The translations under genes and the position numbers were made by a program. A stretch of 40,855 bases of DNA. Origin: Burkholderiales bacterium (lineage in GTDB: Bacteria; Pseudomonadota; Gammaproteobacteria; Burkholderiales; SG8-39). Where the stretch lies: NCBI GenBank assembly GCA_014860355.1, contig JACZJV010000044.1:1-40855 (forward strand). Reading direction: 5' to 3'. The notes under the pieces are model-generated. The model made no database searches, was not told where the DNA came from, and was given only the letters and a program-made list of their open reading frames with translations. Shown piece after piece: positions 8,798-16,869 of the stretch; within the stretch, counting starts at the first letter, position 1, and each line of letters opens with the position of its first letter.

Positions 8798-9237
8798 GTG
8801 TTTTTTTAATATGCTCAATTTATGTTTGATGTGTTGCACAAAACATGTGGAATCATTGACTTAGTATCAAGTGGTGCAAGACCCTGCTGACAGGCGCGCA
8901 ATTTATATATATGTATCAACGCATTATAAGTTGACTACTGAATATGGCCGGGGCCGGCTTGGCGGAGACTCACTTGCGCTCGCCTGCCAGCGGTCGGGTT
9001 GATATACTGCGCCGCTTTCCGACTGCTTAGATGCGGTCAAACTATCCCCGCCCCCCTGCAACACTAGGGGATAGGTTTCTTTCAGTTCCCCCGAATCGGA
9101 GGCGGCTACGCCAAAACTGCAAGGGCTGCTCAGAGCCTACAAAAGGAAGGCCAGCATCTCCTCGCACGCCTCGACGTCAGCGGCCGATTCGTCCGTGCGC
9201 AAACGGCCTCGACGCGCACCGGAATTTCAGGGCAGCC

Positions 9238-10128
9238 ATGCCGCTTGCTGAGAGCCGCGCTGCGCGGCTATGGCTGCAGGCGATGCCCGCGCTATTCGTG
9301 CTCCTGTGGAGCACCGGCTTTGTCAGCGCCAAATACGGCCTGCCCTATGCCGAACCGCTGACTTTTCTGCTGTTGCGCTTTGCTCTGGTGGTGGTGCTGA
9401 TGCTGCCGCTCGCGCTATTGATGCGCGCGGCCTGGCCGGAAACATTGACGCAGCTTGGGCATGTCGCGCTGGTCGGGGTGCTGATGCAGGGCGGTTACCT
9501 CAGCGGCGTGTTCTGCTCCATTCATCTGGGCATGTCAGCGGGTGTCAGCGCGCTGATCGTCGGCTTGCAGCCCATACTCACGGCGTTCGCGAGTGCGCCG
9601 CTGTTCGGTGAAAGCTTGCGGGCGCGGCAATGGTCGGGTTTGGTGCTGGGCTTTGGCGGAGTGCTGTTGGTGGTGCTCGGGCGCTCGACGCTGTCGGGAA
9701 TTACGCCGGAGACGCTGGCCTTGTCGCTGTTGGCGCTGCTATCCATTACCGTCGGCACGCTGTATCAGAAGCGCTATTGCGGCGCGGTGGATCTGCGCAC
9801 CGGTTCGGTGATTCAGTTCTGCGCCGCCGGGCTGGTGATTTTGCCCCTGGCGCTCGCGCTCGAAACCATGCAGGTGCGCTGGACCGGCGAATTCATCGCC
9901 ACTCTGGCCTGGCTGGTACTGGTGCTGTCCATCGGTGCGATATCCCTGTTGTATATCCTCATCCGCAAGGGCGCCGCGACCAGGGTGGCAAGCCTGTTCT
10001 ATCTCGTTCCGCCGACAACGGCGCTGATGGCATTTGCCATGTTCGGAGAAACGCTCAGCCCGATGGCGATGGCCGGGATGGCGCTGGCGGCCATCGGTGT
10101 GGCCCTGGTGGTTTACCGGCGCCAGTAG
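9238..10128 (+). CDS. DMT-superfamily (EamA) transporter
   Basis: 296 residues from MPLAESRAARLWLQAMPALF at 9238. An in-frame extension back to 9031 is rejected because it is arginine-rich and unlike the family. Ten hydrophobic helices form two EamA repeats. The first opens with P-A-L-F-V-L-L-W-S-T-G-F-V-S-A-K-Y-G-L-P and the second with L-S-L-L-A-L-L-S-I-T-V-G-T-L-Y-Q-K-R-Y. Each repeat ends with the usual G-E-x-L motif (FGESL, FGETLSP). Such proteins export amino acids, drugs or metabolites across the inner membrane; the substrate is unknown. It stands upstream of the TetR promoter on the same strand and is separated from it by 148 nt, so it is probably transcribed independently. Confidence 0.87.
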   Translation: MPLAESRAARLWLQAMPALFVLLWSTGFVSAKYGLPYAEPLTFLLLRFALVVVLMLPLALLMRAAWPETLTQLGHVALVGVLMQGGYLSGVFCSIHLGMSAGVSALIVGLQPILTAFASAPLFGESLRARQWSGLVLGFGGVLLVVLGRSTLSGITPETLALSLLALLSITVGTLYQKRYCGAVDLRTGSVIQFCAAGLVILPLALALETMQVRWTGEFIATLAWLVLVLSIGAISLLYILIRKGAATRVASLFYLVPPTTALMAFAMFGETLSPMAMAGMALAAIGVALVVYRRQ

Positions 10129-10210
10129 AAGAACCCGCCATAGGGGTGAACAGGGTAGTCAAGCGCAAGGCTCATGCCACGGGAGAATCAAGATACTGCC
10201 GCCCGGGGTG

Positions 10211-10254
10211 TTGACCCGAAAGGCGAAGTCGTCTATAAAGCAAACAGTCGTTTG
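10211..10254 (+). promoter_or_regulatory. promoter and TetR-type operator of the acyl-CoA mutase operon
   Basis: -35 TTGACC (10211-10216), exactly 17-bp spacer, -10 TATAAA (10234-10239). Immediately after the -10 lies CAAAC-AGTC-GTTTG, a 14-bp inverted repeat (10241-10254) that covers the expected start of transcription. TetR-family dimers bind such palindromes, and the first gene of the operon is a TetR regulator. The inference is autorepression that also controls the mutase and MeaB genes. Confidence 0.65.
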
Positions 10255-10276
10255 TTCTTCTTATAGTTTGGAATCC

Positions 10277-10861
10277 ATGTCCCAGCCCTTACGCATGCCG
10301 CGCAGCGATAACCGCCTGCCGCTGATCCTGGACGCGGCGGCACGGCTGTTTCGCGAGAAAGGCTATGCCGCGACCTCGATGCGCGACATTGCCGCCGCGG
10401 TGGACATGCTGCCGGGTTCGCTGTACTACCATTTCACCGCCAAGGAAGATCTGCTGGTCGCGGTCTACGAGGAGGGCGTGCGCCTGATCACCGAAAAGGT
10501 GCGGGCCGCGGTTGCCAGGCATGCGGAGCCCTGGACCAGGCTGGAGGCGGCGGCGGTGGCGCATCTGGAGGCCTTGCTCAAGACCGGCGACTATGCGCTG
10601 GTGGTGATCCGGGTGCTGCCGCAGGACGTGCCCAAGGCGGCGGCGCGCCTGGTGAAACTGCGCGACGGCTACGATCGCTTGTTTTCGGAACTGGTAGCGG
10701 AGCTGCCGCTGCCGCCGGAGACCGACCGCCAGAGCTTGCGCCTGCTGCTGCTGGGCGCACTCAACTGGAGTCAGCACTGGTTTCGCGAGAACGGCAGGAA
10801 TTCCCCGCGCAGCATCGCACGCAGTTTTCTCAAGTTGCTGCGCGAGGCACAGAAACCATGA
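10277..10861 (+). CDS. TetR/AcrR-family regulator of the mutase operon
   Basis: 194 residues from MSQPLRMPRSDN (10277). An ATG at residue 7 is also possible. The N-terminal helix-turn-helix is standard: ILDAAARLFREKGYAATSM, R-D-I-A-A-A-V-D-M-L-P-G-S-L-Y-Y-H-F, then K-E-D-L-L. The C-terminal domain (about 75-194) resembles the KstR/KstR2-like ligand-binding fold, with the motif N-W-S-Q-H-W-F-R near the end. Related regulators often sense acyl-CoA thioesters. It is followed after 31 nt by the B12-binding mutase subunit, and a palindrome overlaps its start of transcription. An acyl-CoA substrate or product of the mutase is therefore the probable inducer (inference). Confidence 0.85.
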   Translation: MSQPLRMPRSDNRLPLILDAAARLFREKGYAATSMRDIAAAVDMLPGSLYYHFTAKEDLLVAVYEEGVRLITEKVRAAVARHAEPWTRLEAAAVAHLEALLKTGDYALVVIRVLPQDVPKAAARLVKLRDGYDRLFSELVAELPLPPETDRQSLRLLLLGALNWSQHWFRENGRNSPRSIARSFLKLLREAQKP

Positions 10862-10892
10862 AATCAAATCGTTCCGATCGAGGCGGCGCAAC

Positions 10893-11306
10893 ATGAATAG
10901 GCAACCACCCAAGGTACTGGTAACCAAAATCGGCCTCGACGGCCATGATCGCGGCAGTCGCGTGGTCGCTTCGTTTCTGCGCGATGCGGGCATGGAGGTG
11001 GTGTATACGCCGCCGTGGCAGGACATTCCCGCCGTGGTCAAGCTGGCGATGGAGGAGGACGTAGACGTGATCGGCGTGTCCTCGCTCGCGACCGATCACC
11101 TGATCGTGCCCAAGCTGATGCAGGCGCTGGGCGCAGCGGGACTGAACGACATCGCGGTCATCGTCGGCGGCATCGTGCCCGACGCGGACGAGGCGATGCT
11201 GCTCGAGGCCGGCGTGGCGAGGGTATTCCACCCGGGCAGCGCACTCGAGGAAATTGCGGCAGAGATCGGCCGCCTCACCGACGCGCGCCGCGCCGTGAAC
11301 GTTTAG
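10893..11306 (+). CDS. acyl-CoA mutase small subunit, cobalamin-binding
   Basis: 137 residues with a weak purine-rich Shine-Dalgarno. It is a complete Rossmann-like B12-binding domain. The D-x-H-x-x-G motif is Asp16-Gly-His18-Asp-Arg-Gly21, in which the histidine is the lower axial ligand of adenosylcobalamin. V-I-G-V-S-S-L (S-x-L motif) and V-G-G-I-V-P complete the cofactor pocket. The protein matches separate small subunits of isobutyryl-CoA-type and hydroxyisobutyryl-CoA-type mutases rather than the fused 700-residue methylmalonyl-CoA mutase. It precedes its large partner by only 13 nt, an order (small then large) worth noting. Function needs the large subunit at 11320-12999. Confidence 0.9.
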   Translation: MNRQPPKVLVTKIGLDGHDRGSRVVASFLRDAGMEVVYTPPWQDIPAVVKLAMEEDVDVIGVSSLATDHLIVPKLMQALGAAGLNDIAVIVGGIVPDADEAMLLEAGVARVFHPGSALEEIAAEIGRLTDARRAVNV

Positions 11307-11319
11307 GGGGAGCAAACGG

Positions 11320-12999
11320 ATGAACAAGCCACTGGACGCAAGCAAACTATCCGCGCAGGAATCCGCAGCGGCGCGATGGCAGCGCGAATTCGGCGCGACC
11401 GCCGCCAGCGACAAGCCCACGCGCAATCGCTCCGGCATCGATGTCAAGCCCCTGTACACGCCGCAGGACTGGAGCGGCGACTACGCCGCCGAGCTCGGCT
11501 ATCCGGGACAGCCGCCTTACACCCGCGGCATCTACGCCAGCATGCACCGCGGCCGCACCTGGTCCCAACGGCAATTGATCGGGCTGGGCACGCCGCCGGA
11601 CTACAACGCGCGCCTGCTCGATATGATCGCGCAGGGAACCACGGCGGTGTCGCTGATACCGTGCAACTCGGTGTTCCGCGGCTACGACATGGACGAGGTG
11701 CATGCGGAGTTGCTCGGCACCTGCGGCGTGGTCGCGAATACCGTGGATCACATGGAGCTATGCCTCGCCGGGGTGGATCTGGAGCGCACGTCCTGCGCCA
11801 TGAACGATCCTTCTCCGTTTACCCTGCTCGCGTTCGTGCTCGCGACCGCAAAGCGGCGCGGCATCGACTGGCGCGCGATCAGCGGCACTTCCAACCAGAG
11901 CGACTATCTGAGCCACTTCGTCGCCAACCACATGTTCTTCCGCATCGCGCTTGCGGGCGCGCGGCGCATCCTCACCGACCACGTCGAATTCTGCAACCGT
12001 CACTTGCCCAGCTGGAACCCGATGTCGGTGGTGGGGCAGCACATGCAGCAGGCCGGAGCGACACCGGCCGAGGCCATGGCCTTCACCCTGTCATCGGCCA
12101 TCCAGTACGCCGAGGACTGCAGGGCGCGCGGCATGGAGCCGGACGCGTTCCTGCCGCGCTTCACTTTTTTCTTCGACATCTCGGTCAGCCTGTTCGAGGA
12201 GATCGCCAAATTCCGCGCCGGGCGGCGCCTCTGGGCGCGCATCACGCGCGAGCGTTTCGGCGCGCGCGATCCGCGCTCCTGGCGCTTCAAGTTCCACGGC
12301 CAGACATCCGGGGTAGATCTCACGCGGCAGCAGCCGCTGAACAACATCGCGCGCGTCACGGTGCAGGCCATGGCCGGCATCTTCGGCGGGCTGCAGTCGC
12401 TGCACACCGATGCGTACGACGAGGCGCTGTCCTGCCCGACCGAGTTCGGTGCCCGCATCGCAGTCAACACGCAGAACATCCTGCGCGAGGAAGCGCACCT
12501 CACCGACGTGATCGACCCGCTGGGGGGGAGTTACTACATCGAGTCGCTCACTGACGAAATGGAGCGGAAGATCCTGGACATCATGGCGCAAGTGGAGGCA
12601 GCGGGCGGCATGTACGCGGCAGTGGAGCAGGGCCTGGTGCAGAAAATGATAGGTGCATCGGCGCGCGGCTTCCAGGAAAGGATAGAGTCGGGCGAGCAGA
12701 CGGTAGTCGGCGTCAACGCCTACCAGGTAGAGGAAGGCAAGGGCGAGCGCCAGGCGCTGCCCACGCCGGATCCTGCGAAGATGCAGGCGCATATCGCCGC
12801 GTTCAAGGCGTACAAGAGCATGCGTTCACAGGACGCGGTGCGCCAGGCGCAGGATCGCCTCGCCTCTGCCGCCGGTGATTCGAAGCAGAACATATTCGAG
12901 CGCGTGGTCGAGGCGGCCGAAGCCGGCTGCACACACGGGGAGATCTGCGCCACCTTGCGGCGCGAACTCGGCTTCGGCCAGCCGCTGGTCGTGGTTTAA
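11320..12999 (+). CDS. acyl-CoA mutase large subunit, divergent from methylmalonyl-CoA mutase
   Basis: 559 residues, the length of split mutase large subunits, with GGGGGAG before the start. It is a TIM-barrel substrate domain without B12 domain. The catalytic His is kept ([10 protein letters not shown], His241). The substrate-specifying positions differ from methylmalonyl-CoA mutase. Motif [15 protein letters not shown] puts Leu86 where that enzyme has Tyr89 and Gly78 where it has Phe81. [12 protein letters not shown] puts Ala202 where it has the carboxylate-binding Arg207. The usual D-L-P-T-x-R-G-Y-D loop reads C-N-S-V-F-R-G-Y-D. The enzyme should therefore move a carbon skeleton without a free carboxylate, perhaps a branched or hydroxy acyl-CoA. 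Databases would probably label it methylmalonyl-CoA mutase. Confidence 0.85.
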   Translation: MNKPLDASKLSAQESAAARWQREFGATAASDKPTRNRSGIDVKPLYTPQDWSGDYAAELGYPGQPPYTRGIYASMHRGRTWSQRQLIGLGTPPDYNARLLDMIAQGTTAVSLIPCNSVFRGYDMDEVHAELLGTCGVVANTVDHMELCLAGVDLERTSCAMNDPSPFTLLAFVLATAKRRGIDWRAISGTSNQSDYLSHFVANHMFFRIALAGARRILTDHVEFCNRHLPSWNPMSVVGQHMQQAGATPAEAMAFTLSSAIQYAEDCRARGMEPDAFLPRFTFFFDISVSLFEEIAKFRAGRRLWARITRERFGARDPRSWRFKFHGQTSGVDLTRQQPLNNIARVTVQAMAGIFGGLQSLHTDAYDEALSCPTEFGARIAVNTQNILREEAHLTDVIDPLGGSYYIESLTDEMERKILDIMAQVEAAGGMYAAVEQGLVQKMIGASARGFQERIESGEQTVVGVNAYQVEEGKGERQALPTPDPAKMQAHIAAFKAYKSMRSQDAVRQAQDRLASAAGDSKQNIFERVVEAAEAGCTHGEICATLRRELGFGQPLVVV

Positions 13000-13053
13000 G
13001 GGACGGGATGTGGCGATCGATACCGCGTTTGCTCATGCCGCGGCAACGGCGGC

Positions 13054-14007
13054 ATGAAGCCTGAGCCTGGAGTGAGCGCACCGGCAGCCATACTCGCCGG
13101 CGAGCGCCGGGCGCTGGCGCGCGCCATGTCGGCAGTGGAGAACGAGACTGACGCGGGCAAGGCGCTACTGCGCGAACTGCAGCCGCATCTGGGGCGCGCG
13201 CGCGTGCTGGGGATCACCGGCCCCCCGGGTGCAGGCAAGTCCACACTGGTCAGCGCACTGATCGGCGCGTGCCTCGCGCGCGGCGCCAGAGTCGGGGTGG
13301 TGGCGGTCGATCCCTCGAGTCCATTCTCCGGCGGCGCCATTCTCGGCGATCGCATCCGCATGGGGGCCTACCAGGCGGACGAACGCGTATTCATACGTTC
13401 GCTCGCGTCGCGCGGTCACGGTGGCGGACTGTCGCGCACAGCGGCGCGCGTGATCGACCTGCTCGACGCCGCCGGCTACGGGCAGATCATCGTCGAGACC
13501 GTGGGCGCTGGACAGTCCGAGGTCGAAGTGGCGGAAGTTGCCGACACGCGCGTGGTGGTGTGCCCGCCGGGACTGGGCGACGAGGTACAGGCGCTCAAGG
13601 CGGGTATCCTGGAAATCGCCGATATCCTCGTGGTCAACAAGGCCGACCTGCCGCAAGCGGATCGCACCGAACGGGAATTGCTGGCGATGCTGTCGCTGCG
13701 CCACTACCAAGACTGGACGCCGCAGGTCGTGCGCACCGTCGCCACCAGCGGCGAGGGCGTGCCGGAATTGGCCGACCTGATCGAGCGCCATGCGCTGGCT
13801 TGCGCCAGCCAGCGTCGCTCGCACGGGGGCCGTGTGCGGCGTCTGATAGCCGCGAGCGCCGCCGACTGGCTGAAGCGGCGGATCGAGAGCCTGGACAGCG
13901 CCGAATTCGAACGATTGTGCGCCCTCGTGCAGCGCGGTGAACTCGATTACGCCAGCGCCGACCTGCGCGCCGTAGAGCTTGCTCTGCGTGCCGAGGGGCA
14001 AGCTTGA
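13054..14007 (+). CDS. meaB: MeaB/ArgK-type GTPase, chaperone of the B12 mutase
   Basis: 317 residues. It is a G3E-family P-loop GTPase: Walker A GITGPPGAGKST (about 52-63), V-A-V-D-P-S-S-P-F-S-G-G-A-I-L-G-D-R-I-R-M, E-T-V-G-A-G-Q-S-E (switch region, about 149-157), and the guanine-specificity N-K-A-D (about 192-195). MeaB proteins load adenosylcobalamin into the mutase, gate its release and protect it from inactivation. The gene lies 54 nt after the large subunit, in the same operon, which supports a dedicated chaperone for this mutase. No mutation in the P-loop is apparent. Its stop codon overlaps the TTG start of the next gene (TTGA). Confidence 0.93.
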   Translation: MKPEPGVSAPAAILAGERRALARAMSAVENETDAGKALLRELQPHLGRARVLGITGPPGAGKSTLVSALIGACLARGARVGVVAVDPSSPFSGGAILGDRIRMGAYQADERVFIRSLASRGHGGGLSRTAARVIDLLDAAGYGQIIVETVGAGQSEVEVAEVADTRVVVCPPGLGDEVQALKAGILEIADILVVNKADLPQADRTERELLAMLSLRHYQDWTPQVVRTVATSGEGVPELADLIERHALACASQRRSHGGRVRRLIAASAADWLKRRIESLDSAEFERLCALVQRGELDYASADLRAVELALRAEGQA

Positions 14008-14921
14008 ACGCAGAGGAGCGCCAGAACTTTCCGGCTTCTATCCTGTGGTTGCTGGTGGCGCTGACGCTGGGCTGGGGATTCAACTGGCCCATGATCAAGC
14101 TGGCGCTGACCCAGGTGCCGGCGCTCAGCTTCCGCAGCGCCTGTCTCTTGGGGGGCGCAGCCGGCCTGTTCGCCATCGCGGCCGGCTCGGGCTTGCGCTT
14201 GCGGCCGCCGCGCGGCCAAAGGGGCCGGCTGTTGCTCATCACGTTTTTCAATATCACGGTCTGGAACGTGTGCGTCGTCTACGGCATCGGCTACATGGCG
14301 TCCGGCCGCGCGGCCATACTGGCGTTCACCATGCCGCTGTGGGGCGTGCTGTTATCTGCCTGGCTGTTGAACGAACGCCTCACCGCGCGGCGCGTGCTCG
14401 GGGTCGTCCTGGGCATGGGCGCGATGTTGCTGCTGCTGTCGAACGAACTGCAGGCGGTGCAGGCAGCGCCCAAGGGCACGCTGTTGATGCTGGGCGCGGC
14501 GCTTTCCTGGGCCATGGGTACGGTAATGATGAAGCGCTATCCAGTGCGTCTGCCAGTGGCGTCGTTCACCGCCTGGCAGCTGCTGCTGGGCGGCATCCCG
14601 ATTTACGCCGGCGCGTTCGCGTTCGAGATGCACGATCTGCGGCCGCTATCGCCCGGGCCCGCGGCCGCCGTGGCCTACAATATCCTTGTTTCATTCGTTT
14701 TCTGCCAGTGGGCGTGGATCAAAATTGCCACGACGGTTCCGGTGGGCGTGTCTTCGTTGTCGACCTTGATGATCCCGGTCGTCGGGGTATTCAGCGGCAT
14801 GCTGGTGCTATCCGAAGTCCCGCGATGGCAGGATTTCGCGGCGCTGGCGCTGGTGCTGCTGGCGCTCGCCACGGTAATGCTGCAGCCGGGTTCGGTGCGC
14901 GCGCTGTTCAGGATGAAATAA
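14004..14921 (+). CDS. DMT-superfamily (EamA) transporter coupled to meaB
   Basis: 305 residues from a TTG start that overlaps the meaB stop (TTGA), with GAGGGG upstream, so translation is probably coupled. Ten transmembrane helices form two EamA repeats: L-T-L-G-W-G-F-N-W-P-M-I-K in repeat one, A-L-S-W-A-M-G-T-V-M-M-K-R-Y in repeat two, with N-E-R-L and S-E-V-P at the ends. It is only distantly like the other EamA transporter in the window. Because it is the last gene of the TetR-mutase-MeaB operon, its cargo may be related to the mutase pathway, for instance an organic acid (inference). No terminator is visible within 100 nt downstream. Confidence 0.85.
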   Translation: MNAEERQNFPASILWLLVALTLGWGFNWPMIKLALTQVPALSFRSACLLGGAAGLFAIAAGSGLRLRPPRGQRGRLLLITFFNITVWNVCVVYGIGYMASGRAAILAFTMPLWGVLLSAWLLNERLTARRVLGVVLGMGAMLLLLSNELQAVQAAPKGTLLMLGAALSWAMGTVMMKRYPVRLPVASFTAWQLLLGGIPIYAGAFAFEMHDLRPLSPGPAAAVAYNILVSFVFCQWAWIKIATTVPVGVSSLSTLMIPVVGVFSGMLVLSEVPRWQDFAALALVLLALATVMLQPGSVRALFRMK

Positions 14922-15194
14922 CAGTCGTTCACAGAACCTGCGCCACATCGCAGACGGTACGCCACCCGAAGCGTGCTGCGTTCCTGGGGACAGTGTCGAA
15001 GACTATCCGCGCGGGACAGTGAGGCGCAGGCAGTCCGGCACGGCGGCTCACGAGAACAAAAGCGGCGGGACACGCCGGATATTGAAATTTTGCCAATAGC
15101 GTGTAGGCTTAAACAGCCTGACACCGCCTCATGATTTGCAATCTTGAGTATGTTCTCGGGTACTCATTTGATCGACCATCAGGAGGAGATCATC

Positions 15195-15623
15195 ATGGGA
15201 ATTCTCGACAAGCTGTTTGGCGGCAACAAGGACTACCCGCCACTGCCTGAAGATAACGAGGCACAAGCCCAACTCGGCGAGCTAAGAGCGCTGCTCGAAG
15301 ACTTGGCCCGCCGCGCCCCCGACCGCCTTGAAGTTGTGCCAGCGGAACACGAGGCCTTCGTTTTTCTCGGCAAACCACCCAGGAGCTTCGGCATCGCATG
15401 GATCCACGATGGCAAAGTGAGCAGTCTCAAAGAGCTGGCGGAGGAGAACAAGCTGTCGCAAATCCAGGTCGGCAAACTGATCGGCAAACTGGGCCTAGCC
15501 TATGAGCACGCCAGCCAAACACCGCGTTTCTCAACAGAGGTGTGTGGAAAACAGGCGGTGGTCACGCCCTCCAAAGGTCCGGTGCAGGAGGTTCGTCAGA
15601 TCATCGAGGGGGCAATACGCTAA
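15195..15623 (+). CDS. conserved hypothetical protein, function unknown
   Basis: 142 residues from MGILDKLFGGNKDYPPLPED (15195), behind a very strong ribosome site AGGAGGAG (15181-15188). A longer frame from 15144 is possible but lacks one. It has no signal peptide or membrane helix. The N-terminus (D-K-L-F-G-G) recalls soluble envelope-associated or regulatory proteins. The middle has an acidic helix (about 20-40), a strand pair (EAFVFLGKPP, GIAWIHDGK), then a helical L-S-Q-I-Q-V-G-K-L-I-G-K-L stretch that could be a winged-helix-like element. I do not recognise the family. Its Shine-Dalgarno is exactly complementary over nine bases to the loop of the small RNA candidate near 8000. Confidence 0.6.
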   Translation: MGILDKLFGGNKDYPPLPEDNEAQAQLGELRALLEDLARRAPDRLEVVPAEHEAFVFLGKPPRSFGIAWIHDGKVSSLKELAEENKLSQIQVGKLIGKLGLAYEHASQTPRFSTEVCGKQAVVTPSKGPVQEVRQIIEGAIR

Positions 15624-15725
15624 AAGCGCTTGTCGGATAGCAAGTCGCCCGAATCGTCTGCCCAGGGCCGCTGAACCGCGGGTTCTTCTGCGACTGCGCT
15701 TACCGCCTGCGCCGCGGGTCATGTG

Positions 15726-15795
15726 GGGCCGCAGCGCGGCCCGATCGGGCAGTCCTTGAGTCGACCGTCAATCCTTCCGTAGCATCATCGGAAGG
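15726..15795. other. two hairpins between the hypothetical gene and the DUF3014 gene
   Basis: GGGCCGC/GCGGCCC (15726-15732 with 15736-15742, loop AGC) and CCTTCCG/CGGAAGG (15773-15779 with 15789-15795) are perfect 7-bp stems. Neither has a clear T-run, so they are at best weak terminators of the upstream gene. Interval 15624-15891 has no other feature I can support beyond a lone TTGACA at 15814-15819. Confidence 0.35.
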
Positions 15796-15891
15796 GGACA
15801 TCTCTTCTTTGATTTGACACAATTTTCCGTCCGGATGCGGACCTCACCGGAATAAGATAATCTTCACCCATCAGTGTATAGCGAGGTCGGC

Positions 15892-16722
15892 ATGAAAAGA
15901 TTGTGGATAGTGCTGGTGACAGTCCTGGCATTGGTCGCGATCGGCGCATATTTCTGGCTACGGCAGGCGCCGCAGCAACTTCCGCCCGCGGTCCCGGTCG
16001 TGCCGCCCCCCGCGATTGCGCCGCCCCCCGCGACTATACCGCCAGAGCCTGCGATCAAATTTCCCGTCCCGGCGCCGCCCGGCATGACGAGGCTGCCGCC
16101 GCTAGAGCAGGCTGACGATTTCGTCAAGGAGCAGGTCACCGATCTGTTCGGGGCCAAGACCGTCCTGGCGGATCTTCAGTTGGACAATTTCGTGCGTCGT
16201 GTCGTGGCGACGGTGGACAACCTGGCGCGTCCGCTCGCGCCGCCGAGCAGGTGGCCGATACATCCGACGCCCGGACGTTTCAGCGTCGAGACCGTCAATG
16301 GCGCCAGCGTCATCGGTACGGCGAACGCCGCTCGCTACCTGCCGTTCGTCGCGCTGGTCGAAGCCGTGGACAGCGAACGCGCGGTCGCGCTGTACCGGCA
16401 GCTCTACCCGCTGTTCCAGAGCGCCTACGAAAGTCTCGGCTATCCCGGGAAGTACTTTAACGACCGGCTGATTGCGGTGATTGATCTGCTGCTCGACACG
16501 CCCGAACCGGCCGGCGCGCTGCCGGTCGAAGTTCCCGAAATCAGGGGTCCGCTCAAACCGACGCGCCTTTGGTTGCTGTACCGTTTCTCCGATCCCGCGC
16601 TCGAGGGGCTGTCGAGCGGGCAGAAGATACTCCTCCGCGTGGGGACGGAGAACAGGCGACGGCTCAAGTCGAAGCTCGCCGAGATCCGCAAGCTGATCGC
16701 GCAAGAAAAAGCGGGCCGCTAG
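15892..16722 (+). CDS. DUF3014 membrane-anchored protein
   Basis: 276 residues from MKRLWIVLVTVLAL (15892), with GAGG 5 nt upstream. It has one N-terminal transmembrane helix (about 3-22) and then a proline-rich linker (about 26-65, many P-P-x repeats) that would span part of the periplasm. A globular DUF3014 domain follows (about 75-255) with L-D-N-F-V-R-R-V-V-A-T-V-D-N-L-A-R and Y-E-S-L-G-Y-P-G-K-Y-F-N-D-R-L. The tail is lysine- and arginine-rich. The function of DUF3014 is unknown; topology suggests an inner-membrane-anchored periplasmic protein. No operon partner is evident; the next gene is convergent. Confidence 0.8.
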   Translation: MKRLWIVLVTVLALVAIGAYFWLRQAPQQLPPAVPVVPPPAIAPPPATIPPEPAIKFPVPAPPGMTRLPPLEQADDFVKEQVTDLFGAKTVLADLQLDNFVRRVVATVDNLARPLAPPSRWPIHPTPGRFSVETVNGASVIGTANAARYLPFVALVEAVDSERAVALYRQLYPLFQSAYESLGYPGKYFNDRLIAVIDLLLDTPEPAGALPVEVPEIRGPLKPTRLWLLYRFSDPALEGLSSGQKILLRVGTENRRRLKSKLAEIRKLIAQEKAGR

Positions 16723-16869
16723 GATACGCCGCACGCATCGCGGCCGCCTGCGCCAGGAACAGCGGGCCGCCGCCGATCTTGTCGCGCGTTTGTGGAGCGG
16801 ATACCTCTGATATCCGTGAACCTGATGCGATGGGCCATCGTTCTGTTCAGGCGTGCCGAGCCCATCAAT

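Noticed and set aside
9031-9237. N-terminal extension of the EamA transporter at 9238
   Set aside because: Arg/Pro-rich 69 residues with no family similarity; the first helix begins right after the ATG at 9238.
9238-14921. The two EamA transporters as a recent duplication flanking the mutase operon
   Set aside because: Their sequences align only in general family motifs, so they are separate members.
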